Shown here: positions 1 to 4,244 of the stretch, one piece after another
How positions within the stretch are numbered: position 1 is the stretch's first letter
Layout of the letters: every line of letters starts with the position of its first letter
Assembly: GCA_016198605.1 (NCBI GenBank)
Contig: JACQIG010000069.1
Location: 1 to 9,414, forward strand
Length of the DNA stretch: 9,414 nucleotides
Origin: Candidatus Aenigmatarchaeota archaeon
GTDB taxonomy: Archaea > Aenigmatarchaeota > Aenigmatarchaeia > QMZP01
Direction: 5' to 3'
The notes under the pieces: model-generated
Databases searched by the model: none
What the model was told of the DNA's origin: nothing
The model's input: the letters and a program-made list of their open reading frames with translations, nothing else
Program-made: the position numbers and the translations under genes

Positions 1-7
1 AGTTCAT

Positions 8-23
8 ATTCCAAAAATTTGGA
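8..23. promoter_or_regulatory. near-palindrome at the start of the winged-helix gene
   Basis: TTCCAAAAATTTGGAA is a near-perfect inverted repeat (TTCCAAA / TTTGGAA) just upstream of the ATG at 34. It could be an operator for the adjacent DNA-binding protein. If translation begins further upstream it is simply coding sequence. Confidence 0.25.
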
Positions 24-33
24 AAGTGGCTAT

Positions 34-396
34 ATGTTTGCGACTAAAACCAAAATGTTCTATGATGTTCTTAGGGCGACAGGAGCCTTCACAAGCCTTA
101 AAGCTGTGGAAATAGCAGGAAAAATAGGCATAAAGAAAAGCGGTGCTTATGCACTTTTGAAAATGTTTGAAGAAAAGGAGTACATAAGGGAGATTCCAAG
201 AAACGAGAGGATTATATTTGACGAATTGGAAGAAGGTTTTGTAGGGTATGCATTTAGGCGTTTAAGAAGGAATAAAGTGCAAAAAGCAAAGTTGTATTGG
301 TTCGTTTATTCTAGACTTATACAAACTGATAAACTCATTGAGACACATGTTCAGGACGAGTTTCATTATCCTTTTCCTCTTTCAGAATTTCTTTAA
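34..396 (+). CDS. small winged helix-turn-helix protein, 5' end uncertain
   Basis: From the ATG at 34 the protein is about 120 residues. The first 60 or so look like a winged helix-turn-helix: a helix (FYDVLRATGAF), a second helix pair (AVEIAGKIGIKKSGAYALLKMFEEK), then a short wing (YIREIPRNERIIF). The rest is basic, with RRLRRNKVQKAK, and has no fold I recognise. A TTG at 19 is an alternative start, and the frame stays open to base 1, so the gene may begin outside the window. The 3' end overlaps the recombinase gene on the other strand by 62 bp, tail to tail. The region is AT-rich like the recombinase and unlike the genes further right, which fits cargo of an integrated element. A DNA-binding role is inferred from the helix pattern only. 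Confidence 0.5.
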   Translation: MFATKTKMFYDVLRATGAFTSLKAVEIAGKIGIKKSGAYALLKMFEEKEYIREIPRNERIIFDELEEGFVGYAFRRLRRNKVQKAKLYWFVYSRLIQTDKLIETHVQDEFHYPFPLSEFL

Positions 397-1573
397 CAAT
401 TTCCTTGAGTATTGTTTTTACATCCACTCTTAAAATAGCTCTATTCATCACCTTATTGCCGAAAGCGACTTTTGTGGGAGTGAAGCAGATGGGACAGGTG
501 TCCAGCCTTGAGGGTATTAAGTTCTGGCATCTGTCGCACTTCTTTAGGGTCTTTTCTGGGGTTTCTTTGGTGGTTTCTATGCCGTGTATTCGCTTAATGG
601 CCTCTTTTAGCTGGGTCTTGCTTCTGAATATGTAGTGGCGTGCGACCTTGCTTCCTACAGCCCATCCCATCTGCTGTTCAAGGATGCTCTGATTGAATCC
701 AGGTTCTTGGCTCAGATGGGTGGCCCTGCTGCGCCTTATGTGCTGCTGGGTAATTGGTTTGTTCTTGATTCCAGCCAATTCTGCTGTCTCCTTCATTTTC
801 TGCAGAATCCATGCCTCTGAGAAACTGGTATGCCCCCTGCTATGGGGTCTCAGCCAGAGGAGGCTTTCAGGATCGTCTTTGTGCGGGTGAGACTGAATCC
901 ATGCAGCGAGATATGGGTGAGAATCCACGAGAAACAGCTCCCTGTAACCCGTTTTTCCGTAAACCTTTATGGAAACAAGGTCTTCATCAAACTGCAAGCT
1001 ATTGATTCTCATGCTGAGCTGTTCAAAGATTCGCAATCCTGCTTCCCATGCAACGGAAATATAAGCCTTAAGCATCAAGCTAGATGCTGATTCTATCATC
1101 TTATCTATTTCTTGCTCGGTAAGCATTGATTCCGGGATTTTCTCAAGATTTCTCTTGTGAATTCCCAATCTTATCCACCTTACATTCTCAGGATAGAATT
1201 CCCCATTCCCTTGTGAAATCTTGTAGAATTTCTTGAGGGTTATCTTAAAATCTCTCTTTGTTTCTTCCCCATATTTCTCACCAACCTCTATTGTAAAGTG
1301 GTTCAGCAGCCTTTCCAGGTCTTCCCTGGTAGCTTCACGGAAGGGTTTTCCCAGGAAAATCCCAAATTTGGAGAGGTAATTCAGGTATTTTGCCACCCTT
1401 TTGGGTGTTATGCCCTCTGCTAAGCAGGACTGTGCAAATTTTTCTATCTCCTGCTTTTGTATTGCAGAAATGAGCTTGTCCTTGCAAATAGAAGCCATCT
1501 TGTTCTTGTATAGCACCTTCTCTTTTTCAGGCGTGCCGTATCGCATTACAGTATAGCTGTTCCTCTCTTCCAT
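335..1573 (-). CDS. tyrosine recombinase/integrase with C-terminal zinc ribbon
   Basis: This 412-residue site-specific recombinase of the phage-integrase/XerC-D superfamily cuts and rejoins DNA through a tyrosine intermediate. Residues about 30-125 form an alpha-helical SAM-like N-terminal core-binding domain, and 150-330 the catalytic domain. The catalytic set is visible: R181 (AGLRIFEQ), K207 (VYGKTGY), H278-x-x-R281 (QQHIRR), W304 in MGW replacing the more common LGH histidine, and Y314 (ARHYIF). After the catalytic domain comes a CxxC-x10-CxxC zinc ribbon (C346, C349, C360, C363) and a charged tail. A TATA-like box lies about 23 bp before the ATG, so the message has little or no leader. 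The start codon is 68 bp past the 3' end of tRNA-Asp on the same strand, a typical place for the integrase of an element targeting a tRNA. A housekeeping Xer-like role cannot be excluded. Confidence 0.88.
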   Translation of the reverse strand: MEERNSYTVMRYGTPEKEKVLYKNKMASICKDKLISAIQKQEIEKFAQSCLAEGITPKRVAKYLNYLSKFGIFLGKPFREATREDLERLLNHFTIEVGEKYGEETKRDFKITLKKFYKISQGNGEFYPENVRWIRLGIHKRNLEKIPESMLTEQEIDKMIESASSLMLKAYISVAWEAGLRIFEQLSMRINSLQFDEDLVSIKVYGKTGYRELFLVDSHPYLAAWIQSHPHKDDPESLLWLRPHSRGHTSFSEAWILQKMKETAELAGIKNKPITQQHIRRSRATHLSQEPGFNQSILEQQMGWAVGSKVARHYIFRSKTQLKEAIKRIHGIETTKETPEKTLKKCDRCQNLIPSRLDTCPICFTPTKVAFGNKVMNRAILRVDVKTILKEIVKEILKEEKDNETRPEHVSQ

Positions 1574-1590
1574 ATGCCATCATTCTCCGG

Positions 1591-1600
1591 CTCATATAAG
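1591..1600 (-). promoter_or_regulatory. TATA-like box of the recombinase gene
   Basis: CTTATATGAG on the minus strand is centred about 23 bp before the start codon at 1573. That fits an archaeal TATA box driving a transcript that begins at or next to the ATG. Confidence 0.45.
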
Positions 1601-1655
1601 TTTATTGATGCTTTTTGGAAGAGAGTTTCGGTTTTCTTAAGCGCCCTGGGCGGGA

Positions 1656-1747
1656 TTTTCACGCAACAACCGCAACTCAAGATTTTTCTCAGGGAATAGG
1701 GCGGTAAAGGGACGCGGAAGTTGTTAACTCCTGTGGTCCCTTTGCGC
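1656..1747 (-). other. tRNA-Asp intron 2, position 59/60, 92 nt
   Basis: The intron splits the T loop after TTCAAA. The BHB is complete: central helix TTCA (54-57) with TGAA at 1661-1658, bulges AA|G and AA|T, the T stem as outer helix, and CGCAA (1746-1742) with TTGCG (1666-1662) as inner helix. Inside is a hairpin, AAAGGGAC/GTCCCTTT (1707-1743), topped by GGAGTT-AAC-AACTTCC with one bulged T. The intron leaves only the last 14 nt of the tRNA as 3' exon. Confidence 0.88.
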
Positions 1748-1768
1748 TTTGAACCCGCGTCAAGAGCG

Positions 1769-1872
1769 TTCTGCATGAGCTTTTTTCGTTTCCTCAAGTG
1801 GAAGCCGTAATCGAACTGCGAAGCAGTGAGATAGGCTCCATTTTTGATTGAGCTTTTTTCAAAAAAGCTCAC
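1769..1872 (-). other. tRNA-Asp intron 1, position 37/38, 104 nt
   Basis: This is the canonical anticodon-loop position. The BHB fits exactly. The central helix pairs CTGT (32-35) with GCAG at 1774-1771 (one U-G). The 5' bulge is C36 A37 with the cut before G1872, and the 3' bulge is two intron A residues followed by C38. The intron then closes on an 11-bp helix, TGAGCTTTTTT (1871-1861) with AAAAAAGCTCA (1786-1776). A second AAAAAAGCTCA at 1859-1849 can compete for the same strand. Most of the interior is the repeated two-hairpin element. Confidence 0.9.
1799..1871 (-). repeat. two-hairpin element, copy in tRNA-Asp intron 1
   Basis: On the minus strand the copy is a T/A-rich hairpin (TGAGCTTTTTT/AAAAAAGCTCA, 1849-1871). 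A second hairpin, TGGAGCC/GGCTTCCA (1799-1840), has one bulged T, a conserved TA/TTAC internal loop and a GCTTCGC cap. Two blocks of 15 and 17 bases are identical to the copy at 2221-2289, and the middle between them has diverged. Confidence 0.85.
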
Positions 1873-1936
1873 TGACAGGCTCTTATGCTAGACCGCTACA
1901 CCACCAGAGCGTTTCGTAATGGATTATGATGAATGC

Positions 1937-1947
1937 GATATAAATAC
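1937..1947 (-). promoter_or_regulatory. TATA box of tRNA-Asp
   Basis: GTATTTATATC on the minus strand lies 27-37 bp upstream of the tRNA-Asp 5' end, at the normal archaeal TATA distance. Confidence 0.6.
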
Positions 1948-1967
1948 ATTAGAGCCTAGTTGTTTGA

Positions 1968-1975
1968 TTAATATG
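1968..1975 (+). promoter_or_regulatory. likely TATA box of tRNA-Lys
   Basis: TTAATATG is centred about 25 bp upstream of the tRNA-Lys 5' end. The 85-bp space between the two tRNAs has room for both divergent promoters and holds no gene. Confidence 0.45.
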
Positions 1976-2026
1976 CGCACATAATACTGTATAGTGGGCC
2001 CATAGCTCAGTCTGGTAGAGCATCCG

Positions 2027-2058
2027 AGATGTGCTCTGCAGTTGAGGCATCCGATGAG
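2027..2058 (+). other. tRNA-Lys intron 1, position 30/31, 32 nt
   Basis: The exon-intron reading could shift by one base (29/30 or 30/31). The BHB decides for 30/31: central helix CATC (2021-2024) with GATG (2053-2056), 5' bulge CG|A, 3' bulge AG|G, outer helix AGAG with CTTT (one G-U), and inner pairing GATG (2028-2031) with CATC (2048-2051). The 8-mer GCATCCGA occurs at both ends (2020 and 2047), which may be a trace of how the intron arose. Confidence 0.8.
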
Positions 2059-2065
2059 GCTTTTA

Positions 2066-2118
2066 ATATCATGCGCATTAAAAGCGTGTTTAGGGGCCTT
2101 GCCCCGATGACAGAAGAG
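2066..2118 (+). other. tRNA-Lys intron 2, position 37/38, 53 nt
   Basis: This is the canonical position. The central helix pairs CTTT (32-35) with GAAG (2113-2116, one U-G). The bulges are TA|A and AG|A. The inner helix is TATCAT (2067-2072) with ATGACA (2107-2112), with one mismatch. The intron holds a GGGGC-CTT-GCCCC hairpin (2093-2105). It also holds ATTAAAAGC (2077-2085), a perfect complement of the anticodon-loop strand GCTTTTAAT (2059-2067). Confidence 0.85.
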
Positions 2119-2141
2119 ACCGGGTGGTCGTGGGTTCGAAT

Positions 2142-2212
2142 CATGGCTTTTTCAAAAAAAGCCGTGGAGCAAAAAGGAGGCTAAATTTGCTTCGCAAATT
2201 TTACGCCTTCCA
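2142..2212 (+). repeat. two-hairpin element, copy A in tRNA-Lys intron 3
   Basis: It has the same architecture as the Asp copy and the same orientation relative to its host tRNA. The T/A hairpin is GGCTTTTTC...AAAGCC (2145-2163). The second hairpin is GGAGGC/GCCTTCC (2176-2211) with a bulged T, TA/TTAC loop and GCTTCGC cap. The middle base pairs are swapped (GGC/GCC for GCC/GGC), so pairing is kept while sequence changes. Confidence 0.75.
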
Positions 2213-2220
2213 CGTGCAAC

Positions 2221-2289
2221 TGGAAGCCGTAATCGGAGCGAAGCGGAGATAGGCTCCATTTTCGCTCAAGCCTTTTTGAAAAAGGCTTG
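2221..2289 (-). repeat. two-hairpin element, copy B (inverted) in tRNA-Lys intron 3
   Basis: This copy lies antisense to the tRNA-Lys transcript. Its outer blocks match the tRNA-Asp intron copy exactly (15 bases from 2221 and 17 bases ending at 2262). The T/A hairpin CAAGCCTTTTT-G-AAAAAGGCTTG (2267-2289) is a perfect palindrome. Between the blocks it is 4 bases shorter than the Asp copy. Confidence 0.85.
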
Positions 2290-2335
2290 CGGAAATCCCA
2301 CTGGGCCCATAAGCTTTATTTAACGGCGTTATATC

Positions 2336-2432
2336 AATATTGGCAGCCGTCTGGAGCCGAAACTACAAGGAGCAGGCTTATATATAAAGTCTTTCAATAA
2401 TTATCCCCGTGGCAGCCAGATTTGCCAATATT
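2336..2432. repeat. inverted repeat flanking the asparaginase promoter
   Basis: AATATTGGCA (2336-2345) and its exact reverse complement TGCCAATATT (2423-2432) lie on either side of the TATA box. TGGCAGCC is also directly repeated at 2341 and 2410. They could be paired operator sites allowing looping. The regulator is unknown. The rest of the 146-bp gap between tRNA-Lys and the asparaginase gene holds only the promoter. Confidence 0.35.
2378..2387 (+). promoter_or_regulatory. TATA box of the asparaginase gene
   Basis: TTATATATAA is a strong archaeal TATA match. It predicts a start near 2409 and a leader of about 47 nt, longer than most other leaders here. A weak Shine-Dalgarno-like GGCGAGTGA precedes the ATG at 2456. 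Confidence 0.55.
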
Positions 2433-2455
2433 AACTGCAAAAGGCGAGTGAAATT

Positions 2456-3643
2456 ATGAGCCCATACCCAACCAGTAAGTTAGGCAGGCTTTACATATTT
2501 GGAATGGGCGGGACAATATCCAGCGGCAAGACAAGAAACGGCTATAAACCCGTGTTTGCCATCGAGCAGATGGTTGATGAGGTCTTGCGCACGCATCCCA
2601 CACTGAAGGATTTCATAGGGGACATAAGAATAAAGCAGCTGATGAACATTGACAGTTCCAATATGGGACCCAAAGGGTGGGCACGAATCTCCAGGGCATT
2701 CTACACCGCAATCAAAGAGGCCAGGGATGATAATCTAACGGTTGGCATTGTAGGTACCCACGGGACAGACACAATGGTGCATACAGGCTCTTCGGTCTCC
2801 TACATGGTGGAGAACCCTGGATGCCCTATTGTGCTTACCGGGTCGCAGAGAGGCTGGACGGAGGCTGGAACAGACGCAAAAAGGAATCTCTATTTTTCCA
2901 TCAGGGCCACACTGGAACCCATGGGTGGGGTTTATGTTGGCTTCCACAACAAGCTGACAAGGGGGACAAGGACAAAGAAGACCGAGACGCCAGAAACGTC
3001 CACCAACTTTGACATATTCAAGCCAACGAATGTGGATTATGATGGCGCCCTAATAGAGGATATATTCAAGTTGTCATCTTATGCGCTATCCCGTTACAAC
3101 CCCTCCAGCAAGATAAAGCTGGATGACAGGATCCTCCCGGGCAGCGTCAAGATGATAAAACTGGAGCCTGATGATAAGCATAAGGAGTTTGATCACATAA
3201 TAGAAGACGGATACAGGGGTGTCATAATAGAGGCCTTCGGCCAGGGCGGCGCGCCCATAAAGAACGGCAGCTCAGTCATCCCGAAGATAAAAGAACTGGT
3301 CAAGAACAACGTGCTGGTTTTTGTAACAAGCCAGACCGGGCAGGCTATTGATATGGAGAGGTATGAAGTCGGCAAGAAGTTGCTGGATGCGGGGGCAAGA
3401 CCTGGACGTGACACGAATCCAGAGGCGCTTTATACAAAAAAGATGTGCGGGTTTGGCCGCTATGAGGACACAAAAGATGTTGAGAAATTCATTTACACTG
3501 ATATTGCGGGGGAGATTGACGAAGAGAACACCGGAGAGTATGAAACACCCATAGCCGAAGCTTGCATACTGCGCGGGCTTGCCGACAAGAGGATCCGCGG
3601 GCAGATTCTTGGTGATATTGGCCTGGTTAGGGCTAGAAACTAG
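2456..3643 (+). CDS. L-asparaginase family protein
   Basis: This 395-residue amidohydrolase of the asparaginase/glutaminase family probably hydrolyses asparagine to aspartate and ammonia in the cytoplasm. Visible motifs are GMGGTI with nucleophile candidate T20, the substrate-loop D66-S67-S68, the second catalytic block THGTDTM with T104 and D105, TDAKRNL near 139-145, and RGTRTKK near 169. The last resembles the type I (cytoplasmic) group, as does the C-terminal SQTGQAIDMERYEVGKKL. No signal peptide is present. At 395 residues it is longer than the usual ~330. Much of the excess is after the normal end of the fold (residues 340-395: RYEDTKDVEKF and onward). The related GatD subunit of tRNA-dependent amidotransferase is less likely, since there is no ~80-residue N-terminal domain and no GatE nearby. 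The last 11 bp overlap the Lrp gene. Confidence 0.85.
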   Translation: MSPYPTSKLGRLYIFGMGGTISSGKTRNGYKPVFAIEQMVDEVLRTHPTLKDFIGDIRIKQLMNIDSSNMGPKGWARISRAFYTAIKEARDDNLTVGIVGTHGTDTMVHTGSSVSYMVENPGCPIVLTGSQRGWTEAGTDAKRNLYFSIRATLEPMGGVYVGFHNKLTRGTRTKKTETPETSTNFDIFKPTNVDYDGALIEDIFKLSSYALSRYNPSSKIKLDDRILPGSVKMIKLEPDDKHKEFDHIIEDGYRGVIIEAFGQGGAPIKNGSSVIPKIKELVKNNVLVFVTSQTGQAIDMERYEVGKKLLDAGARPGRDTNPEALYTKKMCGFGRYEDTKDVEKFIYTDIAGEIDEENTGEYETPIAEACILRGLADKRIRGQILGDIGLVRARN

Positions 3644-4082
3644 ACAACACTATCATCGTCTGCGTCTTGTCCACGCCGTCAATGCCCCTGAGGTATTTTA
3701 TTATGAAGTCGTTGAGCTGCTCCACGTTGTCAACCCTCACGGTCAGCACTATGTCGCTCCCGCCTGTCACGATGCAGACGTCCTCAACCGCGGGGTTCCT
3801 CCTTACCTCCTTCGCGAGCTCTATCTGGGAGACCTTCCTGCCGTCAGGGAGGACATAGCTGACTGTCATCAGGATTATTGCCGTTATGTCCTTGCCAAGC
3901 TTCTTGTGGTCTATGTCAACCGTATAACCCTTTATGACGCCTAGCTTCTCCAGCCTCTTTATCCTGTTGTGGACGGTGGTCACAGGTATCAGCGTCCTTT
4001 TTGATATCTGCTGGGTGGTGAGCTTTGAGTTTTCCCTAAGCAGGCCAAGGATACTGACATCCTTTTCATCTAGTGCTTCCAT
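3633..4082 (-). CDS. Lrp/AsnC family transcription regulator
   Basis: The 149-residue protein has the full family layout. An N-terminal helix-turn-helix (residues about 4-52, with recognition region TTVHNRIKRLEKLGVIKGY) is followed by the ligand-binding RAM/AsnC domain (about 65-147). That domain carries the family glycine-aspartate motif as VTGGSDIVLTV. Members bind DNA as dimers or octamers and often sense amino acids. The gene converges on the asparaginase gene with an 11-bp overlap. It is divergent from a TrmB-type gene across 162 bp that contain three palindromes. One of these lies between its TATA box and start codon, so autorepression is likely. The effector could be an amino acid such as asparagine or aspartate, but this rests only on the neighbour. 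Confidence 0.92.
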   Translation of the reverse strand: MEALDEKDVSILGLLRENSKLTTQQISKRTLIPVTTVHNRIKRLEKLGVIKGYTVDIDHKKLGKDITAIILMTVSYVLPDGRKVSQIELAKEVRRNPAVEDVCIVTGGSDIVLTVRVDNVEQLNDFIIKYLRGIDGVDKTQTMIVLSSF

Positions 4083-4084
4083 GA

Positions 4085-4099
4085 TGGAATATTATTCCA
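4085..4099. promoter_or_regulatory. operator palindrome 1 (TGGAA-N5-TTCCA)
   Basis: TGGAATATTATTCCA is a perfect 15-bp inverted repeat between the TATA box and the ATG of the Lrp gene. Binding here would block the start site, as expected for autorepression. Confidence 0.7.
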
Positions 4100-4102
4100 A
4101 GG

Positions 4103-4112
4103 GTTTATAAGC
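4103..4112 (-). promoter_or_regulatory. TATA box of the Lrp-family gene
   Basis: GCTTATAAAC on the minus strand is centred about 25 bp before the ATG, which predicts a leaderless message. Confidence 0.6.
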
Positions 4113-4144
4113 CTTTGCCGCGCATTTGGAAAGATGTTAGTTGA

Positions 4145-4159
4145 TGGAAAATAATTCCA
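4145..4159. promoter_or_regulatory. operator palindrome 2 (TGGAA-N5-TTCCA)
   Basis: TGGAAAATAATTCCA has the same half-sites and spacing as palindrome 1. Its centre is 60 bp away, close to six helical turns, which suits cooperative binding by an Lrp octamer. Confidence 0.65.
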
Positions 4160-4186
4160 GTAATCCCCTGCAATAATGGATAAAAC

Positions 4187-4200
4187 TGGATTATTTTCCA
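4187..4200. promoter_or_regulatory. operator palindrome 3, degenerate
   Basis: TGGATTATTTTCCA is a weaker copy, one base shorter. It lies about 17 bp upstream of the TATA box of the TrmB-type gene, a position that could support activation. Confidence 0.45.
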
Positions 4201-4216
4201 CTAAAAATAGAATAGC

Positions 4217-4224
4217 TTTTTATA
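4217..4224 (+). promoter_or_regulatory. TATA box of the TrmB-type gene
   Basis: TTTTTATA is centred about 25 bp before the ATG at 4245, so transcription probably begins at or very near that codon. If it begins slightly later, the ATG at 4254 would be used. Confidence 0.55.
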
Positions 4225-4244
4225 CCCGCTCTGGCTATGTATGA

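Larger units (their letters stand above)
1642..1910 (-). tRNA. tRNA-Asp(GUC) with two introns
   Basis: With 1769-1872 and 1656-1747 removed, the 73-nt product is a complete cloverleaf. The acceptor stem is GCTCTGG/CCAGGGC with one U-G pair, and the discriminator is G73. The D arm is GTGT-AGCGGTCTA-GCAT with the GG pair. The anticodon stem is AGAGC/GCTCT with loop CTGTCAC, giving anticodon GTC; C38 and G73 are usual for Asp. The T arm is GCGGG-TTCAAAT-CCCGC and the variable region has 4 nt. No CCA is encoded. The gene is divergent from tRNA-Lys, and the recombinase gene begins 68 bp past its 3' end. The last exon is only 14 nt (1642-1655). Confidence 0.93.
2141..2295 (+). other. tRNA-Lys intron 3, position 59/60, 155 nt
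   Basis: The T loop is split after TTCGAA. The central helix is TTCG (54-57) with CGGA (2290-2293, one U-G). The bulges are AA|T and AA|T, and the outer helix is the full T stem. The inner helix is CATGGCTTTTTC (2142-2153) with GAAAAAGGCTTG (2278-2289), with two mismatches. Nearly all of the intron consists of two inverted copies of the same ~70-nt element. Confidence 0.88.
1996..2309 (+). tRNA. tRNA-Lys(UUU) with three introns
   Basis: Removing 2027-2058, 2066-2118 and 2141-2295 leaves a 74-nt tRNA. The acceptor stem is GGGCCCA/TGGGCCC, perfectly paired, with discriminator A. The D arm is GCTC-AGTCTGGTA-GAGC. The anticodon stem is TCCGG/CCGGG with loop CTTTTAA, giving anticodon TTT. The variable region is TGGTC and the T arm GTGGG-TTCGAAT-CCCAC. 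No CCA is encoded. The anticodon loop is only coherent if the stem itself is interrupted between positions 30 and 31; without that intron there is no T33 or sensible anticodon. Introns make up 240 of the 314 nt. The gene is divergent from tRNA-Asp, and the next gene downstream is an asparaginase homologue. Confidence 0.9.

Noticed and set aside
1546..1872. 108-codon minus-strand reading frame across the tRNA-Asp region
   Set aside because: It lies over the tRNA-Asp introns and 3' exons and ends inside the recombinase start. The protein shows no domain, and the RNA gene explains the sequence.
2048..2112. GATGA motifs in tRNA-Lys introns as C/D box guide RNA
   Set aside because: There is no full box C (RTGATGA) and no convincing box D (CTGA) at suitable spacing, and the bases are used in BHB pairing.
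1799..2289. CRISPR-like array
   Set aside because: Only three diverged copies in mixed orientation, each itself a folded structure, without regular spacers.
1996..2309. Reading the plus-strand tRNA as tRNA-Ile or tRNA-Met from its body sequence
   Set aside because: No CTGATAA or CTCATAA loop can be joined to the paired stem CCGGG. Only CTTTTAA with the 30/31 and 37/38 introns removed gives a paired stem, T33 and BHB motifs.
1643..2513. GGGCGGGA shared by the tRNA-Asp 3' end and 2506-2513 as an att duplication
   Set aside because: Only 8 bases, and the second copy encodes the conserved GGT motif of asparaginase.
2456..3643. GatD subunit of Glu-tRNA(Gln) amidotransferase
   Set aside because: The N-terminal GatD domain is absent and no GatE-like gene is in the window; the motifs fit ordinary type I asparaginase better.
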